A stretch of 64,000 nucleotides of DNA, taken from Solen grandis (taxonomy: Eukaryota; Mollusca; Bivalvia; Adapedonta; Solenidae). The notes beneath the pieces are model-generated. The model was not told where the DNA came from and made no database searches. It was given only the letters and a program-made list of their open reading frames with translations. The stretch lies in NCBI GenBank assembly GCA_021229015.1, contig CM037782.1, positions 39,952,316 through 40,016,315 of the forward strand. The letters run 5' to 3'. The position numbers were made by a program, and so were the translations under genes. Of the stretch, positions 1-10,965 are shown in pieces. Every line of letters begins with the position of its first letter. Within the stretch, counting starts at the first letter, position 1.

Positions 1-140
1 AAGAGAAACATTGGTTGTTTCAGTGGCATATTGTTTTTAATTCATCTCGTGAGGAGGAAAATCGACATTTTTACTCGTTTTACTCGGGAAATATTAATTA
101 TCCTTCTCACTCGATATTAATGATGACGTTGAATAAATGA

Positions 141-154
141 TGACGTCATATAAA
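141..154 (+). promoter_or_regulatory. CRE palindrome abutting a TATA box
   Basis: A perfect cAMP-response element (TGACGTCA, 141-148) is followed directly by TATAAA (149-154), 26 bases before the first ATG of the EGF-domain gene. A half-site (TGACGTT) lies just upstream at about 124. CRE plus TATA is a known layout for CREB/ATF-driven promoters. With TATA here, transcription would be expected to start near 175-185, which favours the second ATG at 222 as the translation start. The motif is seen; promoter function is inferred. Confidence 0.5.
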
Positions 155-179
155 TCCTTGTTACTGCGTCACTTTTGAA

Positions 180-1328
180 ATGGAAAACTACAGTGGTAAG
201 TCAGTTAAAAATGTACTGCAGATGTTTTTGTTGGTTTATATGTTGAGTGATGTGTGCGGTAGAAAGTTTATGTTTTTCACAAATGAGCAGAAAATGCACC
301 CAAAATTTGAATTGTTTGTTTCCGGCATCTTCCTGGCGGAACACAAATATTCTGGAGCAGACGCAAGGTATTTAGCCGGTGACCCTACATCTGAAGATAT
401 GGTATTTCATAAAAAGTTTCCAACGCCTCTCTTACGTACATTTCATAAAGAGACAGTGGAAGCTTGTGAAAAAGGCGTCATTGAATGCGTTAACCATATT
501 TACAAAAAGGCGAAACCAACTATACTTGACATTAGCTTGCTTTGGAGGCCCTTTTCAAATTTTAAAAGCCGTTATGAAGTATTTCAATTTAGAACAACTG
601 CTTCATACTACATGTGTTGGTTTACGATGCTGCGGGAAAAGTATCTGCAGTTCACAGACGGCCCTTTGGGTAACAACCAGACATGTTTTGCGGGATTGAT
701 CAGTCATGGCAAACTAATAATTAAAGATGTACGAGGTGTCCCCTCTTATTACAATCCTAACCTGCCATTCACTTGTGCAGAACTGTGGTTTTGTCCCGAT
801 CCTTGTTACGGACGCACATCCGGCGGGAATTTCACGGAAATTTCAGGCAAAGTCCCGGGAAATCCTTGCGGACAATTGAAGGATAGTATGTGCAGCTGGA
901 TTCCCCGGCAGAACATCAATTTTAATGATCTGATTCGCAACAAATTCAACATTTCCTGCAATTGTGAGTCAGAAAGGGAAGGTTTTGTGTGGAACAGCCG
1001 GTTTGGATTGTGTGTTGACAAAGATGAGTGTCATGATGGTTCCGCCGACTGCCCAATGAATAGAGTATGCCGTAACACAGTGGGATCTTACAGTTGCACG
1101 TGTCCAAGAGGCTTCACACAGCACACCCCATCCGGAGTCTGCGAGAGGTCGTCATTAATGCATAGATCATCTGCCATTCTCAAGTATGACCCGGATGTAA
1201 ATAAACCAGTGGAGACGGACTTTTTGTCTGACATAATGGCCTGGGCGGGGGTCTCTGATGGCGTAAAGGCTCAAACAAATCTGACATTGGTTTTTGTGTG
1301 CATCTTGACTGTGCGGATTTTCAAATAA
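180..1328 (+). CDS. Secreted or GPI-anchored EGF-domain protein, intronless
   Basis: This open frame of 382 residues has no intron. If translation starts at the second Met (residue 15, base 222), the protein begins with a short hydrophobic signal peptide (MFLLVYMLSDVCG). The middle is a cysteine-containing region I do not recognise, with N-glycosylation sequons (NQT, NFT, NIS, NLT). Residues about 279-321 form a calcium-binding EGF-like domain: the DKDEC start, six cysteines and the N-x-GSYSC-C core are all visible. The last residues (about 366-382) are hydrophobic and end in RIFK, which could be a GPI-anchor signal or a short membrane tail. A possible polyadenylation signal ATTAAA lies at 1378-1383. 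Secretion and cell-surface location follow from the signal peptide and EGF domain; the biological role is unknown. It could be a retrocopy, but the frame is intact. Confidence 0.8.
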   Translation: MENYSGKSVKNVLQMFLLVYMLSDVCGRKFMFFTNEQKMHPKFELFVSGIFLAEHKYSGADARYLAGDPTSEDMVFHKKFPTPLLRTFHKETVEACEKGVIECVNHIYKKAKPTILDISLLWRPFSNFKSRYEVFQFRTTASYYMCWFTMLREKYLQFTDGPLGNNQTCFAGLISHGKLIIKDVRGVPSYYNPNLPFTCAELWFCPDPCYGRTSGGNFTEISGKVPGNPCGQLKDSMCSWIPRQNINFNDLIRNKFNISCNCESEREGFVWNSRFGLCVDKDECHDGSADCPMNRVCRNTVGSYSCTCPRGFTQHTPSGVCERSSLMHRSSAILKYDPDVNKPVETDFLSDIMAWAGVSDGVKAQTNLTLVFVCILTVRIFK

Positions 1329-1377
1329 TGACCAAAACTACGCCATCTTGTGTTTGATATTTGAGATATGATAAGAC

Positions 1378-1383
1378 ATTAAA
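1378..1383 (+). terminator. Candidate polyadenylation signal (ATTAAA)
   Basis: This is a common variant poly(A) signal about 50 bases after the stop codon of the EGF-domain gene. No transcript evidence is available. Confidence 0.35.
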
Positions 1384-2041
1384 TTTGCACATTTCCGCAA
1401 GTCTGTTCTGTTTTAGTAATACAGATCTAGTAGATCTATTCTAAACTGCAAAATTAAAGATGCACAAAGACTTTCGTTTATTTAAACATTTCTTCCGAAA
1501 TATATTTGCCATACCGTAAATACGTAGATCTATCTGAGTAATGTATGACCGATATGATACAGTCAAGTCGCCAATAACGGATCGCTAAGCATTGTACGGG
1601 GGTATTTCGTTTGTTCAAACCTCGGAAGTATTAAATGGTTTGTGAGTTACATAATAAATTATCAGCTCTTTCAACACATACTTGATTTAAATGGATGGGC
1701 TTTACAACATCACTGGTAACACGTAATGTTTACAGCCGCCATTTTCTCCAATACCGGAACGCTTTCCCCAATACAGGATCACATGACATGGGGCCGTATC
1801 AAAAACACAATAGTTACATATGGAATCACGTTTTATTTTATTTTTTTGCAACCTTTCGTTTGTGAAATCACTCTTGCGATTACACAAAAACAGTGAATCT
1901 AAGTTAAAGGTAATAAATAATGCATTTCAGCAATGCTTAAAACATTAAATCAGCCAACCCTAGAAAAAAGAATAAAAAACTCATAATGCATTTCAGCAAT
2001 GCTTAAAACATTAAATAATAGAAGATCATAACAGCATCAAA
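1384..2041. other. Intergenic, no gene seen; 34 bp direct repeat at contig end
   Basis: No coding exon is supported. A 34-base segment (ATAATGCATTTCAGC...) occurs twice, at 1917-1950 and 1983-2016, just before the run of N. It may be a small tandem duplication or a contig-end assembly effect. Confidence 0.5.
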
Positions 2042-2141
2042 NNNNNNNNNNNNNNNNNNNNNNNNNNNNNNNNNNNNNNNNNNNNNNNNNNNNNNNNNNN
2101 NNNNNNNNNNNNNNNNNNNNNNNNNNNNNNNNNNNNNNNNN
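2042..2141. other. Assembly gap (100 N)
   Basis: Exactly 100 unknown bases, typical of a scaffolding gap of unknown true size. It separates the EGF-domain gene contig from the FBXL12 contig. Confidence 0.95.
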
Positions 2142-2949
2142 TCGTAATTGGATACGTTACCACTGGACCACGGCGCCCTCAACATCTCACATTTCGTCTA
2201 CTTTGAATATTACATTGAAATAAAATTTGGATTTTCACAAAATTCCACAGTAATGGCAGTAGCAAAAACACCACAATCATACGAGTTGGGTTGTTGCTGT
2301 ACCCTTGGTACTTTAACAGACAAATTATTAACATTATATATCTGACAACGTTGAATATGCACATTGCATTTTAAGTGTTTTAGTTTTTCTGACATACTAT
2401 CTAAATAAAACACACAACCCCCTTAATCGAAAAACTACATTTCCAATGACAGTTTCCGTCAAAGTGAATTTGAGTACATGGCGGTGTTGCCATCTGTATT
2501 CCTAGTTCATTATACGGGGTCATGTTTGTTTCTTGAAAGCCTTGAATGATTTTATATTGTTTAGAAAGTATTTTATTACCTGCATTAATATGTTTATCGG
2601 TAAGCCACTAGTTTGATTCAATTATTTCTTTGTCATGCATAGTTAAGTCCAGTTCAGGTAGCCATGGTACACTTGTGTATGAATCTTCGCTATTTATTTT
2701 TTACAAAGACATTATTTTATTTGCAACAAAAATGTTTTCCCATTAATTAAGCATCGATCACGTAAAAGTGAAAATTATTGTTAAAATCTACTATCTGCAA
2801 GTTTTATAACCCCTTAACTATGACACCTGTTATAACGATATACAGGTAATCCATTTCACTATATATATATATGTTTAATACCATGCCGATCCCGGCGTAC
2901 CGCGTACCGGTTTTACCTTCCCCACCCCGTCTGGGGCCGTCAATTACAC
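2142..2949. other. Upstream region of FBXL12, no coding exon seen
   Basis: This is AT-rich sequence with no supported gene. The last 70 bases (about 2880-2949) are distinctly GC-rich, with CCCGGCGTACCGCGTACCGG and CCCCGTCTGGGG. That fits a promoter or 5' leader of the F-box gene starting at 2950. The promoter role is inferred. Confidence 0.35.
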
Positions 2950-5900
2950 ATGCCGACGTTTAGGACAACAGAGAGCAACATGAATATTATTTCTTTACCA
3001 GACAACTTGCTATTGGAGATATTTGCATATCTTCCTGTCAAAGATCGATGTATAGTAGGAAGGTTGTTATCAAATCTGAAATATAGCGATACCACCCCTC
3101 CATTGACACGAGTGATGCATGATTTATTGTAAGACGAAGCGTACCACTGCACTAGCGTACCAGGATGAAGCGTACCATCTATATTTTATTACTTATTTTA
3201 ACACAAAGATGTAATATAGTCGTATGATAAACTAGTTGAGTTTTGTTATGCACAAAAAGATATGAGGAAGAGCAATCTATACATATATAAAAATAATTTA
3301 TAAAAATTATCATCGACATTGATATAACAATAATGTGAAAAGTAGTACGATCTACGGTCGCGGCGAAAATATATCGGCGGATGAAATATTTTGAGAAACT
3401 CTTATTTGGAAAGAATTATATAAAGTTGAAAGTGATAATAATTTTTTAATTGTTTAATATGTCTATTCAATAAAATTACGTATTATGGCTTTAGGGATAA
3501 TTGATTTCATATGCCAATTAAAATACAAATATATTCAATTAAATACATCTTACATATATTTTTAAACTTTTTTTAATGGCATTAAAAATGAATGAAAAAA
3601 CAAACAAACTGACATACAGGTCACTTTGAATTCTACACAATAACAAATCTTAATTTGAGTAAAACTGCCGCTTTGATTGTCTTCATTAATCAGCTCCTCT
3701 TGGATACAATTAATTATCACCCCGGTTACACATGTATATATAACAACTCTGCTTGGATACACAAGCTTAAGTGACAAAAGCTCACCAAATTAGGATTAAT
3801 AAAGTTGAGTTCATCAATTTGCACAGCTTGGTGTACCATATCACTCAAACAACATCACTGGACGAAGTCATGCAATCCAGTGCGACAATTGCGAACATTG
3901 GCTGCATCGGAAATGTAATACTGGTATGTACATTTTTTTTTCAATAGCAATATAGCTAATTTAATCTCTGTTATCAAAAATTACATTAATTTTAAATAAT
4001 TATGTAAAAAAAAAAATTGAGATATATAACATATATTACATCTTGCATATATATATTTTTTTATTCTTACTGAAATCAGCTTATTTGTGCGAAATAAAAA
4101 AAGCGAATTTTTAATTTAATATTTCATATTCCTTAGATATACTGACTATATTATACTTTAATACTATTATACATATACATTAAATATATTCCTTAAATAT
4201 TCTATATATACTTTAAGTTTCATATGTAAATATAGCAAAATTAAGTAAAAAGACTTGATATCTAAAACAACAAGAAACTAATAAATTTATCAAATTTCAG
4301 ATTGAGACAACAGAGGCTTTGTGTATTTGGAACCAGAGGTAATCACCGACTACAATTACACATTCATAATTATGAAAAAAATTGATATAGTAAACAGTAT
4401 AATGATGATTTCTTTATTACATAATAATTATAACAAAACACATATTAAGTATGTCATATACATGTATATATAAATATGTCAACATATATGTTTCAGGGCT
4501 ACAGATTAGGTTTGAGGTCAGTTGGGTATTTACTCATCAATTTTTCAAGGAATTGGGTTTTCACAATTTTAATTGAGTAATGAAAATATGGTTACTCCAT
4601 CAAAAGTCAATTGATTTTTTTTCATCAACTTAATTTTGGAATTGAAATAACAGTACATGTTCTTACTGGTTTATGCGCCTGCTGTTCTTGTATGCAACAG
4701 TCAATTTAACAATTATCATATGGAGGATTTATCATTAGCTTCTCATCAATTAAATAAAAAAAAAACATTCAATCATATTTGATCTTCCTGATCCAAAGAT
4801 TTAGCACTTTTAACTATTGAATTAAAGCAAATTATTTACTGGTTAACATGGAATTGGATGCTATCGACTCTATCTCAACTTCCAGATCGTCAATTATTGC
4901 GAGACAAATGCCTGACGTTTGGTTTGCAGTGCTAGGTATCTGCTCAGTGATTTTTTAAACGTTTACCCGTTTTTTCCTGCCTTGTGTAACCATATTTGAA
5001 GCAAACGAATAGAAAAGCGTCAGATGAACAAATAAGACTTATTTATGTTTTACTTGAATTGAACCCAAAGTAGGAAATTAACGGAAATCGTTTGATGTCT
5101 ATTTTGGAAGCAGCCTACCTTTCTATGTGTTGGTCCCCCTACTGCAACACGAGGCAGAAGACATTACCATCACTGTGAGGCTGGTTTCCGAGAATCTACT
5201 GACACGGACACAGAAGACAATCTACAAGAGAATCCATGGACGACTATTCGAACTCTGGGACAAGTATGAAGACAACAACCAATTCACCACATCAAGACTG
5301 CTGAGGGATGCCAGCCACCTGATTGGACTCGGACCAACACCATCGACATCAGAAGACCACGGTGAGGACGGAGAGGACTATTAAGTGTATTGTATGGGAC
5401 TACAGATATATTTCATATGTATGTCGGTATTTTATATTTAAACACTGCTGAAACATGGCTTATCTAAACTATTTTTTTTCTATTTTTATAGTATTTGTAT
5501 TTCACTAATGATTTTTTCATTATACCATTTTTTTTTTACATCTGCAAAATGGTGTTTGTGTGTCTGTATTTAGTGTAATATATATATGTGTGTGTTTTGT
5601 ATATGTATGTTGTATTTTTATTAGATTTATCTTTAGATATTGTGTGCTGTTATATGTAAAATGCATGTGTGCTAATTTCATTAAATGTGCTAATCATTTC
5701 ATTTGCATGTTATTGTTACATGTTTTCTTGTAATAAAGAATAGAATAAACAAACCATTTTTTATTTTCAGTCATCCTAATACATATTCATTAACACCCCA
5801 TTAACACCTCATTGACACTCTATTAGCGAGTGAACCGCCCCAATATCAACACTGAAATATATAGGTGGTACGCTTTGTCTGGAAATGGTACGTTCAGGTA

Positions 5901-8751
5901 ATGGTACGCTTGTGCGATGGTACGCTTCGTCCTGCTACCTGCATGATGTAGGGCAAACTTACCATCTTTTTGTTAAACTATTACACAAAATCAATAAGTA
6001 TCATAAAATAATGTTTAGAATAATTATATCATCAAATATATCATTTTCTTCCCTTCAAATGTAATATATTGTCAATGGTAATTGAAATAAATAACGAACA
6101 AAACCCAACAGTCAAAAATACTATTTCCAAAAAATGTTTTGACTTCTTGACAGTGAACTCAAAATGAGTCAGTCCTGAGTATGGGGCACATATAGAGACA
6201 AAATCTATAAACAAAAATTGCAATGAAGTTCTGTGTTCTTCCAAACAGCACAGATTGTAATGGAAAATTTATGATTATCAAAATGTGAACAATAATTAAT
6301 ATCGCACTCACAGTGTCCATCTTATTGTAGGGTGCCCCTCCTGAAGGTAGAGGTACTTTTCCCAAAAAAGAGAGAGAGAGCCAGGATTTAACTTTAGGTC
6401 TCCAGCAATAAAATTCAAAAATACTGCTATGGCATCCTTCCTCAGTGTATAAGGATGAGGGCTGATCAGCCACGTGTCAGGATGATGTGATGTTCATAGG
6501 TGCCTTTCCCTCTGAAAAATTCTTTAAATTCATGCAGTTTCCCCAAATTTGCAGATTACTCCAGGATTTTTTTCCACAATGAAAAAAATAAGTTCATACT
6601 TTCCCAAAAATATGATTTTAGACCCTGTCCCTAACATCCGAAAAAAAGGCCTGATTGCATTTAATTGCTAACCTGCTAAGTATATTTTTTTTTATCTCAG
6701 GGTTTGCAAACGCTGGAAAATGGTCACCAATGACAACTCATTATGGCGTTTTGTTGATCTTCTCCCATACAAGCTGAACCTGAAGAAGACCTGGAAGGTT
6801 ATCCGCAGCCATCTTTCAGAGTGTCTCAAAACAATAAAATTGAGAGGTTATTTTGACTCAAAAGGTAAATAAATGATATTTCCCACTTGATGAATAATTA
6901 AGCAGTTTTAAATTAATAATAAAGAGGATAAATTTGCAAAAGTTCTATATAACCTGATGAGGAAGAAGCAAGGGGAGCTTTTAGGATTGTGATATGTCTT
7001 GACTTCAGAGCCCATCCATCATCTATCAGATGTACAATTTGTTTTATTTTTTAGTTTCCTGAGCAATACAGAGTACATATTTATTACCATAATCTTTCTG
7101 CCAGCTTTGATTATGATGTAAGGAGTAATTGCACTTGAATTATCAAAAAAATGTCGGGTTTCATTTTTTTTTTATACTCCAGCATCTAAATAATCTCAAT
7201 AAAATCAGATTCAGTATGCCAACTGGATCTGACCACATTGTATAGATGGTCGTCTCAGATTGACCTTTGTATAAGCCAATCAAATCAACAGCTACAGAAT
7301 CGTTAGGTAATCGTTAGGTATAACCAGGGGAAGTAAAATTCAAACGCCATAGTATATTCCCATAAAAAAACTCTAATGGAGTAGAAATCACAATAGCTCA
7401 GTTGATAAAGGCATTAATTTTTTTCATGCAGTGTAAGCACGGAGGCACGGGTTCAAGTCTAATTTTATTCACTAAATTTTTTTTTTTTTTTTTGGCTTCA
7501 GCGTTTTTGTTTTTTTTCATCATTTTATTTTGCTTTGGCATTTTTTTTCATATTTATCTATTAATTCAAGAACATTTCAATACATTCAGATTTTTTCATT
7601 CAAAAGCACTATCTGTGTCTGAGTAGTCAGAACATTCGATTGCTGTTTCTGTCGCCTTTGCAATATTTTTGACGATTTGTACACTTTTGGAATCTAGTTC
7701 ACTCATCTTTTCTGAGACGTTCAAATATTGTACACTTACTAATGAAAATAAGGAACTAAGAAAATTCAGTAGTGAATACTCATGTATATATTTTGAACAC
7801 ATAACTCAACTTTCATGTGGAAAACAGGGCAGATATTTTAAATAAAACATTAAATAAAAAAATACTTCCTATGCTGGTCTCGAACTTGGAACCTTTCGAT
7901 TATAAGATGGCTGTTATCCCACTGAGCCACTTTGGTGATTTAACAACAGCATTTATATTTACACTACAGTACAACAGAGTTAAGTCAGGGAGATTTTGAT
8001 AACAAGTTCATTGAGAAGAACTGAACTTAAAAGGTTTGAAATGCACTATTTGATTGGTTTAAAATTGAACTATGTTGACCCTGATGGTAATTATGTTTGT
8101 ATTATTTCAGGTGTCAGTTGGAGCAAAGCAACTGTATCAAATGCAATCTTAGATGACTTAAGAGAGCGCTGCCCAAACCTTGAGGAAATTCACCTGGAAA
8201 AAGTTTGTATTGATGCATTAGATGTGACAAAACTCCCTCACACTCTTACAAGACTGACACTGGTTAGCTGCTCGTGGCCACTTGGATGGCTCAAGAAAGC
8301 AAATTTACCAAACCTTGTATATCTTGATCTTTCAAATACAACACGTATTGACAACACACAGGTAGAAGATGTGGTTAAGTTTACCCAACTGGAAATAATA
8401 AATTTAAAAGGTTGCTACAGGGTCAAGGAAACTGGTATTAGAAACATATCAGAAAACTTGACCAGTCTAAGAGTATTAGATCTCAGCAATACAGAATGCA
8501 CTGATCTGGCACTACATCATGTCAGTCGCCATCTAAGGCAGTTAACCACCCTGAAACTGGCATCCTGCAGTTTGGTGACAAATGATGGCCTGGCCAGTGT
8601 GGCTGGAGGATTGACCAGTCTGGCTCACCTTGACATCAGCATGTGCTCCTCAGTGGACAAGAACTGTCTTCTGTCAGTGTGCAAACTGAAGCAGCTTAAA
8701 GTATTCAGACATTCTCTTGAAATATCGGATGAAGTCAGGGAAGAAATATAG
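2950..8751 (+). CDS. FBXL12: F-box/leucine-rich-repeat protein 12, three exons, complete
   Basis: Substrate-recognition subunit of an SCF (SKP1-CUL1-F-box) ubiquitin ligase. Exons are 2950-3062, 6701-6864 and 8111-8751; both introns are GT-AG and the frame is kept across both. The spliced protein has 305 residues; human FBXL12 has 326. The F-box (residues about 14-58) reads SLPDNLLLEIFAYLPVKD then VCKRW and LWRFVDL; intron 1 splits an Arg codon inside the F-box. Leucine-rich repeats fill about residues 95-300, with YRVKETGI and SRHLRQLTTLKL close to the vertebrate protein. The next Met (residue 11) is an alternative start. Intron 1 (3.6 kb) carries a TIR transposon and intron 2 (1.2 kb) carries tRNA-like sequences. 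Family assignment is from remembered similarity; the splice model is read directly from the sequence. Confidence 0.88.
3116..3123. repeat. Left target-site duplication TGCATGAT
   Basis: The 8-mer is repeated exactly at 5940-5947 and flanks the TIR element. The neighbouring bases differ on both sides, so the duplication is exactly 8 bp. Confidence 0.65.
3860..3923 (+). pseudogene. PHD-finger-like exon fragment inside the TIR element
   Basis: Reads GRSHAIQCDNCEHWLHRKC then NTG, ending at a good donor (G|GTATGT). The CxNC...WLHxxC pattern is the zinc-binding second half of a PHD finger. The first cysteine pair is not visible just upstream and the next plausible acceptor (near 4301) gives a phase clash, so this is probably a decayed or partial transposon exon. 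Confidence 0.5.
5121..5384 (+). pseudogene. Transposon ORF 3' fragment
   Basis: An open stretch of about 87 codons ends at TAA 5382-5384. It contains FVLLP-type hydrophobic start residues, then VRLVSENLLTRTQK, RLFELWDKYED and an acidic Ser/Glu/Asp-rich tail. It is inside the TIR element and has no good ATG. The LWDKYE-type pattern reminded me of the C-terminal part of Mutator-like transposase proteins, but that is a weak memory-based match. It is listed because its codons look protein-like compared with the flanks. Confidence 0.35.
5940..5947. repeat. Right target-site duplication TGCATGAT
   Basis: Exact match to 3116-3123 on the other side of the TIR element. Confidence 0.65.
7388..7465 (+). 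repeat. tRNA-like (SINE head) sequence in FBXL12 intron 2
   Basis: An A-box-like TAGCTCAGTTGATAAAGGC is followed after about 35 bases by a B-box-like GGGTTCAAGTC. The acceptor stem does not pair, so this is a tRNA-derived relic and not a functional tRNA gene. A long T run follows at about 7480. Confidence 0.45.
7866..7938 (-). repeat. tRNA-like sequence, minus strand, in FBXL12 intron 2
   Basis: Read on the minus strand: GTGGCTCAGTGGGATAACAG (A box), then CTTATAATC at the anticodon position, then GGTTCCAAGTTCGAGACC (B box). It resembles tRNA-Ile(UAU) but the acceptor arms do not pair. It faces the plus-strand tRNA-like relic 400 bases away. Confidence 0.45.
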
Positions 8752-9188
8752 GTTTACTTGGAAAATATGCCTCATTGTGAAATCACAACCATTTAGTCAA
8801 TGGTATAGATGATCATCCTGAATTCAGCATTTGATTGTAAAGATATCTTATTCTTATATTTTTTATAGTTAAAGTACATGTATTAGTATTTCATGTAATT
8901 CTTATTCTCAACTTATTCCTAATTTAAATTGTTTGTTGAATGGTATCTTGTTGTTAACATATGAATTTTATTTATAAACAATGTAGTGTTTTATTTACTT
9001 AACATGCATAGTAACTTTTTACACATAATGAAATGAAATGTGTTTATACATGTAGTGAATTATTATTTGACATTTTTGTTAGTGTAGTCTTATTATACTA
9101 TGCTACATTTTGTTAGTATCTGTCTTCTATAAATGAAATCTTGTTTCTTTTAAGTAAAAGCATGTGTAACAGGTTAACATAATAATTA
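8752..9188 (+). other. FBXL12: FBXL12 3' untranslated and downstream region
   Basis: AT-rich sequence after the stop codon with no further coding signal. No canonical AATAAA is obvious close to the stop, so the transcript end is not fixed. Confidence 0.3.
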
Positions 9189-10000
9189 TATCTCCCCCCA
9201 TATGTATATAGGGGAGACATATTGTTTTTATCAGAGTTGTCTGTCCATGCAGCCAGATTGGAGTAAGGGGCCATCTAACAGTAAACAGAACAAAAGAGAA
9301 CAACAGAGTTCATTCTGTAACAATAGAATAAGAGGCCAAAGCCAACAAAAGAAAATAACAAAGAAATGGCCCCTTACTCCAATCTGGCCGCCATCTGTCC
9401 ATCTGTCTGTCGCATTTTTTGTCTAGAGCATAACTCAAAAAGTATAAAAACCATTAACTTGAAACGTAACTGGTGGATAGATCAAATGGAGGAGAAGAAT
9501 ATTTTTGGAGTTATTTCCCTTTGTTAAATTTCATACTTAATTTTTGTCTGGAGCATTACTCATTACATGTAACTTTGAAACTTCATACTAGGTGGATAGA
9601 CCTCATAAAGGAGAATTGCATTACACAAGAACTTTGACTCCTAATTTTGGAGTTATTCACCTTTTTCACTATTTCATGTCCTGTTCTACTCGTGCTATTG
9701 GAATGAAATTTCATTTTTGGAAAGAAATTGGTGAAAGAAAGTTTCATGCACAAGGTCAATAACTCTGGCCACAGTATTTTTGGAGTTATTCCCCCTTTTC
9801 ACATTTCTTGACCACAAAAGAACTCCTGGTATGCTTTTGAAACAAAATTTCAGTTATGGACAGAGATGTCTCACACAAGGTTCTTAACTCTAGGTGTATC
9901 TTGATCAATATTGTCATCCCTTTAACTATTTACTCCATGAATACTATGACGTAATTCAAGACTCAATGAATTTAAACAATGTGATGTTTGCTATTAAGTT
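9189..10000 (+). mobile_element. Family F hairpin-ended repeat
   Basis: Begins with a hairpin made by TCTCCCC and GGGGAGACAT, then a CTGTCCAT/CTGTCTGTC microsatellite-like stretch, then diverged cores of the type AGCATTACTC, GGTGGATAG and GGAGTTATTCCC. The 3' end is not recognised. An inner pair of near-palindromic stretches (9257 and 9365) lies just after the hairpin. A related fragment is near 28330-28400. Confidence 0.5.
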
Positions 10001-10707
10001 GCCATTCTGCATATGTTTTGTACCCTAGCCACTCAGGGCTTACTTGCTGACTGTCTTTCTAATTATTCTATCACATGTGAAAAATAACAATGTACATATT
10101 TTCTTATTTCAAGTCACTGTTTGCAAAAGTGAGCTAATATTTTGGGAACTTAAAATGGTAGATCTACTTTTTCAAAGCAAATAAAGCAGACTCTGATGAG
10201 AGGCTCTTGTACATATGTCTCTGTGTGCCTCAGTGTATGTGTGTGAGGAGAGGTGGGGTGGGCATCAGGTTTCTACGGGAAAAAATCTCTAGTTATTCTT
10301 GGTGATGTCTCCATTTAGACTAAAGAAAATACTTTTGGTATAAAAAGTCATCCAAATGTCAATATTAAGATTTTGGTTGAACAAACACAAATATTTAATT
10401 AACAGTTTTAAGAAGCCCATAAAACATATCACCAGTCTTTGGATTATGGACTTGTACTATTTCTATCTACTATGTTGGATATTTATGAGAATCATGTAAT
10501 ATGGAAAATATTTTAGTAATATTTGTATCCTCTTTCTAAAATAAAATGAGGAAAACAGCAGCATCCATCTCTTCTTTTGTTAGAAACAAGTTAAAAACTT
10601 GTTTCTCCAAAAGTTTGTGTGAAACAGACAGACAATGGAGAAGTGTATTCTATGTAACACCTCTGCTTATAGCAGGTGATGCAAAAATTGTTATAAAAGG
10701 AGATTAA
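10001..10707. other. Intergenic, no feature recognised
   Basis: AT-rich DNA with short low-complexity runs and no supported exon or repeat end. Confidence 0.4.
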
Positions 10708-10965
10708 ACAAGTAACTGGTGTTGCACGCAACACATGATCCTCCTACCGGTGAGGTGCATAATTTTTCCGCTACCATAGCAACCAGAAATTTGGTCAGAG
10801 AAAAAAAAAGTAATGTGCAGAATCTCAATACTGCCATCTATTTATATGCCAATTTTCATAATATTATCTTAAATGGTTTTTGAAGTTATAGGGGGATCCA
10901 GATTTCCAGACAGACAGAGGGCAAACCTATAGTCTCCTCAGGTGCAAACACCGGTAGGGGACTAA
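10708..10965 (-). mobile_element. Family K element, short copy
   Basis: Minus-strand element. Its 5' end at 10965 has a hairpin (GTC-CC ... GTG/CAC ... GG-GAC) followed by a CTGTCTGTCTG run. Its 3' end at 10708 has a GTGTTGC/GCAACAC hairpin and then ACTTGT. Confidence 0.5.

Larger units (their letters stand above)
3124..5939. mobile_element. TIR DNA transposon, about 2.8 kb, defective
   Basis: The ends are inverted copies of GACGAAGCGTACCA. Each terminal block carries the motif CGTACCA several times at about 16-20 base spacing: left at 3133-3175, right at 5868-5935. An 8 bp duplication (TGCATGAT) flanks the element, and the outermost 8-10 bases of the two arms match only loosely. Inside are a PHD-finger-like exon (3860-3923) and a 3' coding piece (5121-5384). 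An 8 bp duplication fits hAT, P, Zisupton or Mutator-like (8-10 bp) elements. I could not find a catalytic core, so the superfamily is undecided. It looks like a deleted derivative lying in FBXL12 intron 1. Confidence 0.7.
3063..6700 (+). other. FBXL12: FBXL12 intron 1
   Basis: Phase-2 intron beginning GTTGTT and ending in a pyrimidine tract plus ATCTCAG. Most of it (3124-5939) is one inserted TIR element with an 8 bp target duplication. The rest, 5948-6700, shows no other gene. Confidence 0.8.

Noticed and set aside
2885..2912. GCGTACCGCGTACC before FBXL12 as a third transposon end
   Set aside because: It shares only the GCGTACC heptamer with the TIR element, with no inverted partner or target duplication; more likely GC-rich promoter sequence.
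7866..7938. Functional tRNA-Ile gene
   Set aside because: A and B boxes are present but the acceptor stem does not pair and no T-run terminator is properly placed.
9257..9394. Long inverted pair around 9250-9390 (GGAGTAAGGGGCC and GGCCCCTTACTCC) as a separate transposon
   Set aside because: It is a local inverted duplication within the family F leader, without target duplication or its own ends.
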